Of a DNA stretch of 64,000 nucleotides, positions 1 to 9,466 are shown in pieces. The notes below the pieces were generated by a model, which had not been told where the DNA came from, made no database searches, and saw only the letters and a list, made by a program, of their open reading frames with translations. Source of the DNA: Opitutia bacterium ISCC 52 (GTDB lineage Bacteria; Verrucomicrobiota; Verrucomicrobiia; Opitutales; UBA2995); the NCBI GenBank assembly GCA_014529675.2, contig CP076040.1:4615501-4679500 (forward strand), given 5' to 3'. Numbering within the stretch: position 1 is the stretch's first letter; every line of letters starts with the position of its first letter. Made by a program: the position numbers and the translations under genes.

Positions 1-2
1 TG

Positions 3-107
3 GTTCGAGGTAGAATGCTTGAAAGGCATGTGTTGGCTCAGGCAGTTCGGTGGCATTTGGAAAACCGAGTGCTCGTCTATGGTCGAAAGACAGTCGTGTT
101 TGACTAA
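3..107 (+). CDS. purU: formyltetrahydrofolate deformylase, C-terminal end only
   Basis: The frame beginning at base 3 is open from the window edge to TAA at 105-107. It reads as the last 34 residues of a protein, including [20 protein letters not shown] and ending [10 protein letters not shown]. This matches, from memory, the C-terminus of PurU, where a conserved arginine/glutamate helix is followed by a V-YG-(N/R)-(K/R)-T strand. PurU hydrolyses 10-formyl-tetrahydrofolate to formate and tetrahydrofolate. The active site lies upstream of the window, so only the family tail is seen. No other family with this ending comes to mind, but the piece is short. Confidence 0.72.
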   Translation, partial: VRGRMLERHVLAQAVRWHLENRVLVYGRKTVVFD

Positions 108-188
108 CTTTCCCTGCTGCCATGGGGCTTCCGTTATGAGGTTGACTAAACCCACTTTTGCCTAAATGTCAGACGGTTTCAAATTTTC

Positions 189-914
189 ATGGCCTCAAAA
201 TCTAAAGACACGTCCAATTCTGGCGACAATCAAGATACCTTCGAGAAATTGGATGAAGCGTATGCAGAATCCAGTGTGGAGGAGCAATTGCTCGTTTATT
301 GGAACCGCCATAAGAACCAGATCGTACTAGGCATAAGTGTAGTCGTTGTTCTGATTATTGGTTTTCAAATTTCCAAGTGGTGGAGTGCCAAAGCGATTTC
401 TGATCGTGGGCAAGCCTATGCGGAGGCAAGCGACGATGCACAGAAACAGGCATTTGCTGATGACAATTCTGGTTCAGATCTTGGCGGAATTGCCTATCTC
501 GAACTGGCCGACAGCGCCTACTCCGAAGGTGAATATTCTTCAGCCGTCTCCCTCTATGAGAAAGCATTCAAAGCATTCGAGATGATTGAGTTCAAGCAAC
601 GCGCTCATCTCGGCCTGGCAATGTCTCGTTTGCAAGCAGGAGAAGAAGGCAATGCCAGCAAGGACCTGCAGTCTATTGCCGACAACTCAGAATACCCTGA
701 TGCGGCTCGAGGTGAAGCGCTTTACCAATTGTCTGTCATCGATTGGCAGAACGGAGATTTCGTCTCCATGCTAGCCCACCAGGATCGGATCGACGGGCTG
801 GTCAATGCAGGAAACTGGCAGGGTAAAGCGCTCCAATTGCAGAGCTCCATTCCTGAATTAAAGGAGTTGGTTGAAGCGAGTGCTGCTGGAGGAGAGACCG
901 CTCTCGAAAACTAA
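189..914 (+). CDS. YfgM-like membrane-anchored TPR protein
   Basis: 241 aa. A polar N-terminal segment is followed by one transmembrane helix (about residues 44-62), then a helical C-terminal domain with repeated TPR-like pairs (for example AYLELADSAYSEGEYSSAVS and the AMSRLQAGEEGNA region). One N-terminal anchor plus an exported TPR domain is the layout of YfgM/ancillary SecYEG-translocon proteins. The sequence does not show what it binds. It starts at an ATG 81 bases after purU. Its stop codon overlaps the stop of the converging ExbB remnant. A general TPR scaffold of unknown role is the main alternative. Confidence 0.6.
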   Translation: MASKSKDTSNSGDNQDTFEKLDEAYAESSVEEQLLVYWNRHKNQIVLGISVVVVLIIGFQISKWWSAKAISDRGQAYAEASDDAQKQAFADDNSGSDLGGIAYLELADSAYSEGEYSSAVSLYEKAFKAFEMIEFKQRAHLGLAMSRLQAGEEGNASKDLQSIADNSEYPDAARGEALYQLSVIDWQNGDFVSMLAHQDRIDGLVNAGNWQGKALQLQSSIPELKELVEASAAGGETALEN

Positions 915-1348
915 GTCTCTTCCTCCTTTCCCTCATCGAGGGTGTCCATCAATACATTGGCAGCTTGGATCGTTGCCAGCATCCCGTTGTTCACACGGTT
1001 GCGCATCATAAAGAAGCAAATCATGGATGGAATTCCGATTACCAAGCCCGTGGCTGTCGTAATGAGTGCTTCGCCTATATTACCAGCAAATAGCTCGGGG
1101 CGCCCCATTCCGCTGGTGGCCATAGTTTGAAAGGCGCCAATCATTCCGCTTACCGTTCCGAGCAGACCAATCATGGGTGCGACCGCTGCAATTACATTTA
1201 GGTAGGTTAGCAATCCTTCCTTCTCGGCCCGATTGGTTTCCTCCGCCAACCAGGTTTGAAAACCATCGGGATCGCGTTTGATTTTTTCCAACGCCTGAAG
1301 GATAGACTGAGTCTCAGCTGCTTGCGTGTCGTTCCCGTATGTGATCAA
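911..1348 (-). pseudogene. MotA/TolQ/ExbB proton channel, C-terminal half only
   Basis: The frame encodes the second and third transmembrane helices of an ExbB/TolQ subunit, with the diagnostic APMIGLLGTVSGMIGAF segment and a following GEALITTATGLVIGIPSM helix. ExbB proteins normally have a first transmembrane helix and about 60-90 more residues before this point. Here the only in-frame start is a TTG. Upstream codons in the same frame read as TPR-protein sequence (AYQQDGKTDQAYPVFEEAL), continuing the broken gene at 1356-3272 after a one-base shift. This therefore looks like a TPR gene fused by deletion to an exbB lacking its N-terminal helix. A channel without the first helix would not be expected to assemble with ExbD. 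No exbD follows. Confidence 0.7.
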
Positions 1349-1355
1349 AGCTTCC

Positions 1356-3272
1356 TCAAAAACCGGGTAAGCTTGATCCGTTTTTCCATCTTGCTGATAG
1401 GCCCAGCCAATACAGAGCTTCGGTCACTCGAATCTTCGGGCTTTCGTCCTCTTCAAGAAATGATTCAAACAGCTGCACCATACCAGGATAGTCTTCCTGT
1501 GCGCGGTATATCTTGCCGCGTTGAAACAGGCTATACAGATACATATCCGGTGACTCCCAGGATACGGAATCGAATGATGCTGTGGCTTCCTCCAGCAAAC
1601 CTTGGCCCATTAAAATGTCACCTCGAAGCACATGCGCTTCATTCACGCGCTGATGCCGTGCAAAGTTTTTCAGATAGTCGTCGATGGTTTCAAGCGCGGG
1701 CTCATAGTCTCTGGCAGAGTAATGAGCTGAGGCGAGCCGGTAGAGAATTTCTGGATATAATGGGTGACGGGAATCCAAGCTGCGAAGCTCTGAGAGTTGA
1801 TCGATACAGGCGGCATAATTTCTTTCGAAGAAATATGTGAGGGCGTTCCAGAGCCTGGAATTTATAGCAAGCTGTCCTTGTGGATGCTCAGTTGCATAGC
1901 GCGCGAAATCTGTTCTTGCCGCTTCATAGTCTTCCAACACTACCTGATTGAATCCACGAGTGAATACCCACCGTCCGTGCAATGGGTGGTCGGGGAACGA
2001 TTGAATCAGGTCGTTGAGAACGTCGATGCTCTCGGAAAAGCGGCGTTGTTCCAGATGAGCTTTGGCGATTAAGTAGAGCGCTTGGGGTGCCAGCTTGGAG
2101 TCGGGATAACGTTCCACAAAGTTTCGCGCTATAGTCAGTGCTTCCTCCCAGTCCTGCAATTGATGTGCGCATATCACCCAACGATAATGCGCCTCCTCTC
2201 GAATAGATGTTTCATATGCTTCCTTGAGGGAGATGTATTCAAACATCAACCACACCTTATACAATTGCCCATCGAACAGCAGGCATTGCCCGTAGTGCAA
2301 ATAGAAGGTGGGTGTGTAATCCTCCGAAGTTTCAAGGGCTTCCAGTTGCTGAGTGAGCTGTTGTTCAAGTCGGCCCAGGTACTGTTGCTGGTGACGATTG
2401 GTGGCCAGGATTGCGCGGCGCCTACCGCTCAAGATACGAAGTTTGAGATCGTCCAGTTTCTCCTTTTTCAGACGAACAAGTTGGGATTTTGGAGGGACCA
2501 GTTGAAATAACTTCAAAGCCGCCTGGTAGCGACCTGTTGCCATCGAATACTCTCCACAGCGCAAGGCCGAAAAAGCCAATTGGGCCAATTCTGGCATCGT
2601 AGTAATCGACCAGGTGTTGTTAAGCATCCGTGCTGTAGCTTGGTCCATCTGGCCCGCGTTCAAGTGAGCTTGAATCGCTTTCAGCTGTCCTTGCATTTTT
2701 AAGGAATCGGGTGCTGATGAATTAGAAAAGGCGTCGAGTTCAGCCAGACCTTCTTCCAGCATGTCATCTGCGAAGAAAAGGTCTGCCTTCTCTAAATTTG
2801 CCAGGAAGGCTTCGAGCGTTCCGGCTACATGTTTGATATACCGGTCGAGAGCTACGCGAGCTTTGCTGTTATTACCGGCTCCTTTGTGCGCGTGAGCCCA
2901 GCCTTAGAGTAGGGCGGCATTCTGCTCAAGCGCTTGTGGGTAGGATGCTTCCAATGAGTCGAGTGTATCGGCTGCTTGTTCAAATTGACCTGCCCCGAGC
3001 TCCGCCAATCCTTTCAAGGGTAGAATACGCCTCTGGACTTCCCCCTCCAAATACTCGTCTTCTGCTCCAAATGTAAGCTCCAGCGATTGAAACAAACTCG
3101 CTGCAGTTTGAAGGTCTCCAGAACCTGCAGCTTCTATACATGCTTGAAGAGCGTCTTTGAACGTAAGGCCTTCAAGCTCTGTTTGTCCGTATGTGTTGGG
3201 TAGCCATATTAGCCATCCAATTAGTAAACACATACCTGTGAAGATTGGATTTTGAGCCCGAATGCCTGTCAT
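1356..3272 (-). pseudogene. exported TPR protein, broken by TAA and frameshift
   Basis: Read from 3272 downwards, the gene begins with a signal peptide (TGMCLLIGWLIWLPNTYGQT) and TPR-like helices, then meets TAA at 2904-2906. The same frame continues without interruption (GWAHAHKGAGNNSKARVALD) into a further 468 residues of typical TPR repeats, such as YPDSKLAPQALYLIAKAHLE and HYGQCLLFDGQLYKV. Near 1395-1405 the TPR pattern leaves this frame: LYWLG should continue as AYQQDGKTDQAY, which lies one frame over. The gene thus carries one nonsense codon and one single-base shift. TPR proteins next to ExbB/ExbD are common in Verrucomicrobiota and are thought to work at the envelope. Sequencing error is the alternative explanation for both lesions. 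Confidence 0.75.
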
Positions 3273-3367
3273 GAGAGAAGAACCCGGATTGTTAAAGTCG
3301 GCACTGGTTTTGGCAACTTCTTGTTGTGCTTTTCTTTACTCTGACAATCGCTAGAGTTCGTTGGCTT

Positions 3368-3928
3368 ATGGGAGATGTTCTTGAATCACTGACAGAAGAT
3401 CACATTGCCTGGTCAATGAAGCAGAAGATCTTTTTTGTTTCTACTGCGCCCCTTAGCGAATCCGGTCATATAAATTGTTCACCGAAAGCCAGCGGGTGCT
3501 ATCAGTTTCCTGATAACGGGACCTTCATTTATTCCGATTTCACGGGTAGTGCCAATGAAACGATTGCGCATGTGAATGAAAATGGGCGCATCCTAATAAT
3601 GTTTTGTTCATTCGAAGGACCGCCCAGTGTCATGCGCTTGCATGGGCAAGGCCAAGTGATTTTGCCGGGTCACCAAGACTTTGATACATTTAAAAAGCAA
3701 TTTCCGCAAAATCTAGGCCTTCGTTCGTTCATCAAGGTAACTATCAACCGAGCCTCCGTTTCCTGCGGATATTCAGTCCCTCTATTTGAATTTGCCGGGC
3801 ATCGGGATGCATTGGACAAGTGGGCTCATGTGCAAGGCGAGGAAAAGCTTAAGGAATACCGGGCAATGAAGAATAGCACCAGCATTGATGGCCTTCCCGC
3901 TTACGAGCGCCTTCGTCGTAAAGAGTGA
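3368..3928 (+). CDS. pyridoxamine 5'-phosphate oxidase-family FMN-binding protein
   Basis: 186 aa from the ATG at 3368. A GTG 42 bases upstream would add an unconvincing extension. The N-terminus reads as a short helix, then the split-barrel strand KIFFVSTAPLSESGHINCSP, followed by FIYSDFTGSANETIAHVNEN and RILIMFCSFEG. These are the flavin-binding strands of the PPOX/Pyridox_oxidase family. Family members are FMN- or F420-dependent oxidoreductases or flavin-binding proteins. The substrate cannot be read from sequence. It is transcribed away from the broken TPR gene and is followed by the tRNA gene. Confidence 0.75.
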   Translation: MGDVLESLTEDHIAWSMKQKIFFVSTAPLSESGHINCSPKASGCYQFPDNGTFIYSDFTGSANETIAHVNENGRILIMFCSFEGPPSVMRLHGQGQVILPGHQDFDTFKKQFPQNLGLRSFIKVTINRASVSCGYSVPLFEFAGHRDALDKWAHVQGEEKLKEYRAMKNSTSIDGLPAYERLRRKE

Positions 3929-3974
3929 CTGTTCCAGGTGAGAAACACGCCCTCAAACCGTTGTAAATAACCGA

Positions 3975-4004
3975 TTGACAAAGTCGATGAAAGCCTTGTG
4001 ATTA
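3975..4004 (+). promoter_or_regulatory. candidate sigma-70 promoter of tRNA-Pro
   Basis: A perfect TTGACA (3975-3980) is followed after 18 bases by TGATTA (3999-4004), about 15 bases before the tRNA 5' end. The -35 is consensus and the -10 is weak, so this is a suggestion from spacing and position only. Confidence 0.35.
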
Positions 4005-4019
4005 CGCCCTCCTTAATAT

Positions 4020-4097
4020 CGGGGTGTAGTTCAGCCTGGCTAGAGCGCCTGCTTTGGGAGCAGGAAGTCGGCGGTTCGAATCCGTCCACCCCGACCA
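4020..4097 (+). tRNA. tRNA-Pro (anticodon TGG)
   Basis: The acceptor arms CGGGGTG (4020-4026) and CACCCCG (4087-4093) pair perfectly. Discriminator A and an encoded CCA (4095-4097) follow. The anticodon stem CCTGC/GCAGG encloses the loop TTTGGGA, giving anticodon TGG, and the T loop is TTCGAAT. UGG reads all or most proline codons. Its antisense strand produces the familiar spurious GFEPPTSCSQSRRS peptide. Confidence 0.97.
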
Positions 4098-4102
4098 TTT
4101 TC

Positions 4103-4128
4103 AACCACCGACCAAGTGGTTTTCTTTT
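4103..4128 (+). terminator. intrinsic terminator after tRNA-Pro
   Basis: A 6-bp stem AACCAC/GTGGTT with a 7-base loop begins five bases after the tRNA CCA end. A T-rich tail TTCTTTT follows immediately. Position and form fit a rho-independent terminator for the tRNA transcript. Confidence 0.7.
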
Positions 4129-4273
4129 GTACCTTTCCAACGGAGGTGTGGGTGGGGCGATGTCCTCACGGATTGCGGTGGTCAATTCGGCGAAAAAAAC
4201 AATCTGCCCTCTTTCCTCATAATCCCTTCTTTCCCGACTTGAATTGCTAAACAAATCCCTCTTTAGTGGCGCC

Positions 4274-4870
4274 ATGGAAAATTTGGCAAAAGCAACGCCT
4301 ATTATTGCGATCGCAGCCTTCGTGTGCGGTTTGGTTGGCTTAATCCTTGGAATTGTAGCCTTTCAGAAGTCTTCAGAGATCGATGCGGTGACAGAAATTA
4401 AGGATGCTAACGCGACCATCAGTGAGAGCGTAGCTGGTTTACAAACGGAGATGGATGGCATTTCAAAGAAGTATGTAACGCTCACGCAATTGAAGGAATT
4501 TGCGAATTCAACACAGGACGGATTTAATCAAATCACTGATACGATCTCCAAGACTCGCACGGATGTCCGCGCGAATACGATCAAAGTCGCCGAGTTAGAG
4601 ACCAAGCTTCAAAGTGGTGGGGTTGTTCGTAGATCAACTCCCAGTTCCTCCAGTTCGAGTTCATCGTCTCCATCGGCTACCTCTGATTCCTCTGCAGCTG
4701 CAGCGTCTTCGGGCCCTGCAGGTGGGGCCGAGTACACCATCCAATCCGGTGATACTTTGGGAAAAGTCGCGGCTAATTTTGGAGTTACTCTAGATAAGCT
4801 CTTAAGTGCTAATCCCGGTGTGCAGCCTCGCTACCTCAAGGTAGGGCAGACCATTGTGATTCCTGAATAG
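4274..4870 (+). CDS. membrane-anchored LysM peptidoglycan-binding protein
   Basis: 198 aa from the ATG at 4274; a TTG 30 bases upstream is the only longer option. One N-terminal transmembrane helix (about residues 7-29, AIAAFVCGLVGLILGIVAF) is followed by a coiled-coil stretch, a Ser/Ala/Gly-rich linker (about residues 120-152) and a C-terminal LysM domain (YTIQSGDTLGKVAANFGVTL, then NPGVQPRYLKVGQTIVIPE). LysM binds the glycan of peptidoglycan, so the protein probably links the inner membrane to the wall. No hydrolase domain is present. Confidence 0.85.
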   Translation: MENLAKATPIIAIAAFVCGLVGLILGIVAFQKSSEIDAVTEIKDANATISESVAGLQTEMDGISKKYVTLTQLKEFANSTQDGFNQITDTISKTRTDVRANTIKVAELETKLQSGGVVRRSTPSSSSSSSSSPSATSDSSAAAASSGPAGGAEYTIQSGDTLGKVAANFGVTLDKLLSANPGVQPRYLKVGQTIVIPE

Positions 4871-4886
4871 GCTGTCGGTTTAGAGA

Positions 4887-5435
4887 ATGTCCACCCAGTC
4901 CGATCCCTCCTGCTGGGAAAAAAAGGAGTCGGAGCTCGTTGCGGATTGTCGGATTTTTAAACTATTTAAAAACCGCTTTCGCCATCCGGTAAGTCAAACC
5001 GAAGGCGATTTCTTCGCCATAGACGCTGCTGATTGGATAACGGTGGTGGCCATAACAGAGAATCAGGAGCTGGTAACTGTTCGGCAATTTCGATTCGGTA
5101 TCGAAGATCTATCTTTGGAAGTACCTGCGGGCTTAATGGAATCTGGAGAGGATCCTCTGGCAACCGGACTTCGAGAATTACGAGAGGAAACCGGTTTCGA
5201 GGGGGAAGATGCCGAGTTGCTTGGCTGGGTTTATCCGAATCCAGCGATTCAGAACAATCGTTGTTTTGTCATTGGCGTAAATAATGCCCGTCAGGTTGCT
5301 TCGACTGAATGGGATGAGCATGAGGAGCTTCAGACTCAGCTTATCCCTCTAGGCGATATGTCGCAAAGGATTCAAACGGGTGAGTTTCGGCACTCCTTAA
5401 GTATCTGTGCTTGGAGCTACTATTGTATGAAGTAG
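4887..5435 (+). CDS. Nudix hydrolase, ADP-ribose pyrophosphatase-like
   Basis: 182 aa. It contains a complete Nudix box (G-x5-E-x7-REL-x-EE-x-GF) formed by GLMESGE and RELREETGF, about residues 88-110. The preceding strand VRQFRFGIEDLSLEVPAG is typical of the NudF/ADP-ribose pyrophosphatase branch, which hydrolyses nucleoside diphosphate sugars with Mg2+. The substrate remains a family-level guess. It starts 16 bases after the LysM gene and is probably co-transcribed with it. Confidence 0.82.
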   Translation: MSTQSDPSCWEKKESELVADCRIFKLFKNRFRHPVSQTEGDFFAIDAADWITVVAITENQELVTVRQFRFGIEDLSLEVPAGLMESGEDPLATGLRELREETGFEGEDAELLGWVYPNPAIQNNRCFVIGVNNARQVASTEWDEHEELQTQLIPLGDMSQRIQTGEFRHSLSICAWSYYCMK

Positions 5436-5544
5436 CCCTTCTTTGGATCAGGGAATTGGCCTCCTTGTTGGTGGGTGGGGGAAAAATATTGAATGATTCC
5501 TCTGGAAATCAGTCTTACCTTAAACCATCCTCGTTTTCCCTTTT

Positions 5545-6573
5545 ATGAAACTTCTCGTAATACCCATCATCATTGGCGGTTTGATTTTTACCGTCTTAGC
5601 CATTCCCAAGGCATGGTTGGCATTGGCGTATCTTGACGAAGCGGGCTGGCCCTATGCCAAAGCCTTTTTTACCCGCATCCTCATCGACTTTCTTTTTGCT
5701 TGGGTGATCGCTTGGGTGGTTTGGATTCAGCTCGAGCGCAAACCCTTGGTAACCACTGTCGCATTTTGTCTATCTGCTATTTTTGTTACCGCCTTCTGGT
5801 ATTCTCCGATTAAAAATGCGCCGCGATCCTTCCGGCATGAGATGGCGTTTCTCTATGAGTACGTGGAGGCTGAGCCTCTACGGGCGTTGCCCCGTGCGCC
5901 AAGTAAGCGTGTCGCTCAATCCGAGAAAGCCCCTGAGCTAGCGCCGGGTACCGCACCTTCCACCGTTGAGCAAGAATTAGAGCCACAAGGCCCTGAACAA
6001 CAAGTGGAACAGACCTTTTATACGATCCTCCGGGCGATCAAAAAGTACGATTACGATACCGTCCTTACCTTGTCCGATCAGAAAACCTGGGATTATTTCA
6101 CCGAGCTCAGAGAGCTCGCGCTCACCGCAGACCGAGCGGTTCTTGAAAAACTTAAACCCATCAATCGTTTTCAGATTCTCGCCCTCAGGCACCTCAAGGG
6201 AGCCCAAGAGTTGGTGGGGATGAATGAGAAACGTCTTTTCGAACAGGCGGTACTCCAAGGTTGGTTCTATGTAGGAGACAAGCCTGATGTGCGAATTGAC
6301 TACATTGACTTGATGCCCGGTGGGAATGAGGCTTTGGCTGATATCATTGTAAAGAGCATCATTCCGGACGAGCGACTTGAGTTTACGCGGGACCAAGGGA
6401 TCTGGAAAATGAATTTGCTGCAATTGCTCCCCAGGCAGGAGGAAAACATGCTGACGACTCTACATGAGCGAGAGCAATCGGAAGAAGAGTTCTTCAAAAA
6501 TTTCCTCAAGCAGGAGACCGGGCGCGATCCATCTCCTGATATTTGGGATCCACTGCTGCCTGAACAAGGTTAG
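5545..6573 (+). CDS. unknown membrane protein with soluble C-terminal domain
   Basis: 342 aa, not recognised. Three hydrophobic helices lie near residues 3-24, 45-64 and 70-90. A Pro/Glu/Gln-rich linker (about residues 112-150, with repeated APG and PEQ steps) comes next, then a helical, charged domain of about 190 residues. Part of that domain (EQVEQTFYTILRAIKKYDYD, later LTLSDQKTWDYFTEL) resembles small helper domains that sit outside the membrane, but no catalytic motif is visible. It lies alone between the Nudix gene and the sdh operon. Confidence 0.6.
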   Translation: MKLLVIPIIIGGLIFTVLAIPKAWLALAYLDEAGWPYAKAFFTRILIDFLFAWVIAWVVWIQLERKPLVTTVAFCLSAIFVTAFWYSPIKNAPRSFRHEMAFLYEYVEAEPLRALPRAPSKRVAQSEKAPELAPGTAPSTVEQELEPQGPEQQVEQTFYTILRAIKKYDYDTVLTLSDQKTWDYFTELRELALTADRAVLEKLKPINRFQILALRHLKGAQELVGMNEKRLFEQAVLQGWFYVGDKPDVRIDYIDLMPGGNEALADIIVKSIIPDERLEFTRDQGIWKMNLLQLLPRQEENMLTTLHEREQSEEEFFKNFLKQETGRDPSPDIWDPLLPEQG

Positions 6574-6585
6574 ACGAAGTTTAAG

Positions 6586-6633
6586 ACTTTTAAAAGTAAT
6601 AGGACTCTTCAGACTATCTAATAACTATAGTCT
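6586..6633. repeat. short palindromes upstream of sdhC
   Basis: The AT-rich gap before sdhC holds a perfect 12-base palindrome ACTTTTAAAAGT (6586-6597) and an inverted repeat AGACTAT-9-ATAGTCT (6611-6633). They could be operator sites or transcript hairpins in the sdh leader. No T-run follows, so they do not look like terminators. Confidence 0.35.
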
Positions 6634-6731
6634 ATTAACCTTTCTAATAGTACTGGACTTTACTTTTCAAAGTGGTCCTTCTAGCTTCAACGATTTAGCA
6701 GCATGCTGATTAATTTTACTGTTTCTAGTCT

Positions 6732-7490
6732 ATGAGTCTTCTCGCTTCTTCATTAGGTAAGAAATACATCATGGCTTTGTCCGGGCTGGTGCTTTCGCTG
6801 TTCGTTCTTGGCCACATGGTAGGTAATCTCCAAGTATTTGGAGACCCTTACTTGATCAATGCTTACGGTTACAAACTGCAACACCTGCCGTACGGGCTTT
6901 TATGGGTCATACGTCTTTTTCTGCTGCTCTGTGTAGTAGCGCACATCTGGGCTGCCATAACGCTCAATATGGAGAACAAAAAAGCGAGGCCGGAAGACTA
7001 CCACACCAAGGCGACTGTCCAGGCTTCATTGGCTTCCAGGACTATGATCATGTCTGGCTTGATCATCCTTTGTTTCCTGATTTTCCACCTGTTGCATTAC
7101 ACCGTGCGATCTGTTCCAGGACATGAATATAACTATTCGATTGTTGCGAGCGACGGAACAGAGTATCCAGCTGAAGTTCCTCTCGTGCATAATGGCAGGA
7201 CCAAGGTCGACGCTTATGGGAAACCGTTAATTGTTCACAACGTGCATGGTATGATGATCGCCGGGTTTTCTTACCCGCTGCTGTCTCTATTTTATATCAT
7301 AGGTACTTACCTCTTGTGCATGCACCTCTCCCATGGAGTGAGTAGTATGTTCCAATCGTTGGGCCTGCGAAATGAAAGTTGGCGATATCGCCTCGACGCA
7401 CTGGCCAAAGTCTACGGTTGGATTACTTTCATTGGTTACGCATCCATCCCCCTGAGCATCTGGTTAGGGCTTGTTCAAGCATCCTCCTAA
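6732..7490 (+). CDS. sdhC: succinate dehydrogenase cytochrome b subunit
   Basis: 252 aa with five hydrophobic helices. The N-terminus (KKYIMALSGLVLSLFVLGHM, VGNLQVF) is that of the single-polypeptide cytochrome b558-type anchor, which carries both haems and replaces the separate SdhC and SdhD. Candidate haem ligands are the histidines in GHMVGN, VVAHIW, FHLLHYT, HNVHGM and MHLSHG. It anchors the complex in the inner membrane and passes electrons to quinone. No sdhD is present. sdhA begins 27 bases after its stop, giving the order C-A-B. Confidence 0.93.
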   Translation: MSLLASSLGKKYIMALSGLVLSLFVLGHMVGNLQVFGDPYLINAYGYKLQHLPYGLLWVIRLFLLLCVVAHIWAAITLNMENKKARPEDYHTKATVQASLASRTMIMSGLIILCFLIFHLLHYTVRSVPGHEYNYSIVASDGTEYPAEVPLVHNGRTKVDAYGKPLIVHNVHGMMIAGFSYPLLSLFYIIGTYLLCMHLSHGVSSMFQSLGLRNESWRYRLDALAKVYGWITFIGYASIPLSIWLGLVQASS

Positions 7491-7517
7491 CCAGCAAACG
7501 AGAAAGATTTTTAGGTC

Positions 7518-9452
7518 ATGAATTTAGACGCAAAAATTCCAGAGGGTCCCCTCGAAGATAAGTGGCAGAACCACAAGTTCAGCAGTAAGCTGGTCAACCC
7601 TGCCAATAAGCGGAAGTATAACATCATCGTGGTCGGGTCCGGGTTAGCCGGAGGATCATTATCCGCTTCGCTCGGTGAAATGGGTTACAACGTAAAGTGT
7701 TTCTGTTATCAGGACAGTCCACGGCGGGCTCACTCCATCGCCGCTCAAGGCGGTATCAATGCCTCCAAGAATTATCAGAACGATGGGGATAGCGTGTATC
7801 GGCTTTTTTATGACACGATCAAGGGGGGTGACTTCCGATCTCGTGAAGCCAATGTTTATCGCCTTGCTGAAGTCAGCGGCAACATCATCGACCAGTGTGT
7901 GGCGCAAGGTGTGCCATTCGCCCGGGAGTATGGCGGCTTACTTGCCAATCGCTCGTTCGGTGGCGCCCAGGTATCCCGCACATTTTACGCTCGAGGGCAA
8001 ACAGGTCAGCAACTCCTCTTGGGAGCATACTCTGCCTTAAACGCTCAGATTGCCAGTGGCCAGGTTGAGATGTATAACCGGCACGAGATGTTGGAGCCGG
8101 TCTTGGTAGACGGTCATGCCAAGGGCATCATTACCAGAAACCTGGTGAATGGTGAGATCGAATCCTGGAGTGCCGATGCGGTAGTTCTGGCAACCGGTGG
8201 CTATAGCACCGTATTCTTCCTTTCTACTTGTGCAGCCGGAGTCAATGTCAGCGCTGCTTTCCGTGCCTACAAAAAAGGTGCCGGTTTCGCTAACCCTTGT
8301 TACACCCAAATTCACCCAACCTGTATTCCCCAGGAGGGAGACCACCAGTCAAAGTTGACCTTGATGTCGGAGTCACTCCGCAATGATGGTCGTGTCTGGG
8401 TTCCCAAGGATGCGGCCGTATCTGAGAAGCTGCGTAATAAGGAAATTCGTCCGCGTGACGTAGCCGAATCTGATCGCGACTACTTTTTGGAGCGCAAGTA
8501 TCCTAGCTTCGGCAACCTTGCTCCTCGTGATATCTCAAGCCGGTCGGCCAAAGAAGCCTGCGATGAAGGCCGCGGTATTTCTCGCACTGGATTTGGTGTC
8601 TATCTGGATTTCGAGGACGCTATTGGTCGTCTCGGACAGCCAGCGATTCAAGAGCGTTACGGCAACCTGTTTGAGATGTATGAGCGGATCTCCGGTGATA
8701 GTGGTTACGAAACCCCGATGATGATTTATCCTGCACCGCACTATACGATGGGCGGACTCTGGGTTGATTACAATTTGATGAGTAATATCGAAGGGCTCTT
8801 CGTGCTTGGAGAGGCTAATTTCTCTGATCATGGGGCGAACCGTCTGGGAGCGAGTGCTCTTATGCAGGGACTAGCCGATGGTTACTTCGTCGCACCCTAC
8901 ACCATTGGAAACTACCTGGCACAGGCAGGATTCGGTGCCCCGGATCCTGAGGGTCCAGCTTTCAAGGAAGCGAAGGCATCAGTTGTAGATCGCACCCAAC
9001 GCATGCTTGATGTGCAAGGTAAGCGCTCTGCGCGATCCATTCATATCGAACTTGGCCGAATCATGTGGGAATACTGTGGGATGGCTCGCACGGATGAAGG
9101 TTTGCGGAAAGCGTTGAAGCTTATTCCCGAACTACGGGAACAATTCTGGAACGACGTTCGTGTGCCTGGTCATGGTCAACAACTCAATGTAGAGCTCGAA
9201 CGGGCCGGTCGGGTTGCAGATCACCTCGAGTTTGCGGAGCTGATGTGTCATGATGCTCTTAACCGCGACGAGTCCTGTGGAGGGCACTTCCGGGAAGAGC
9301 ACCAGACAGATGAAGGAGAAGCAATGCGGGATGATGAAAACTTCTCCCATGTATCGGTTTGGGAAAACCAAGGGGAAAACAACGCCCCGATTAAGCACAA
9401 AGAGGATTTGGTCTACGAATCCGTAAAAATGGCCACCCGGAGTTACAAGTAA
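7518..9452 (+). CDS. sdhA: succinate dehydrogenase/fumarate reductase flavoprotein subunit
   Basis: 644 aa, normal length. The N-terminus has the FAD dinucleotide fold ([20 protein letters not shown]). The segment with the covalent-flavin histidine reads [14 protein letters not shown]. Later motifs include [14 protein letters not shown] near the dicarboxylate site, and [20 protein letters not shown] with the capping residues of the C-terminal FAD site. The C-terminal helical domain contains [14 protein letters not shown]. The enzyme oxidises succinate to fumarate. It belongs to the B-type complex with sdhC and sdhB. Confidence 0.96.
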   Translation: MNLDAKIPEGPLEDKWQNHKFSSKLVNPANKRKYNIIVVGSGLAGGSLSASLGEMGYNVKCFCYQDSPRRAHSIAAQGGINASKNYQNDGDSVYRLFYDTIKGGDFRSREANVYRLAEVSGNIIDQCVAQGVPFAREYGGLLANRSFGGAQVSRTFYARGQTGQQLLLGAYSALNAQIASGQVEMYNRHEMLEPVLVDGHAKGIITRNLVNGEIESWSADAVVLATGGYSTVFFLSTCAAGVNVSAAFRAYKKGAGFANPCYTQIHPTCIPQEGDHQSKLTLMSESLRNDGRVWVPKDAAVSEKLRNKEIRPRDVAESDRDYFLERKYPSFGNLAPRDISSRSAKEACDEGRGISRTGFGVYLDFEDAIGRLGQPAIQERYGNLFEMYERISGDSGYETPMMIYPAPHYTMGGLWVDYNLMSNIEGLFVLGEANFSDHGANRLGASALMQGLADGYFVAPYTIGNYLAQAGFGAPDPEGPAFKEAKASVVDRTQRMLDVQGKRSARSIHIELGRIMWEYCGMARTDEGLRKALKLIPELREQFWNDVRVPGHGQQLNVELERAGRVADHLEFAELMCHDALNRDESCGGHFREEHQTDEGEAMRDDENFSHVSVWENQGENNAPIKHKEDLVYESVKMATRSYK

Positions 9453-9466
9453 CCGGAGACAATTTC

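Noticed and set aside
1256-1840. 194-aa plus-strand frame over the broken TPR-ExbB gene
   Set aside because: The minus strand carries clear ExbB and TPR sequence; the plus frame has no recognisable pattern.
3901-4275. Minus-strand frame with GFEPPTSCSQSRRS
   Set aside because: It is the antisense of the tRNA-Pro gene. This peptide is a well-known spurious annotation.
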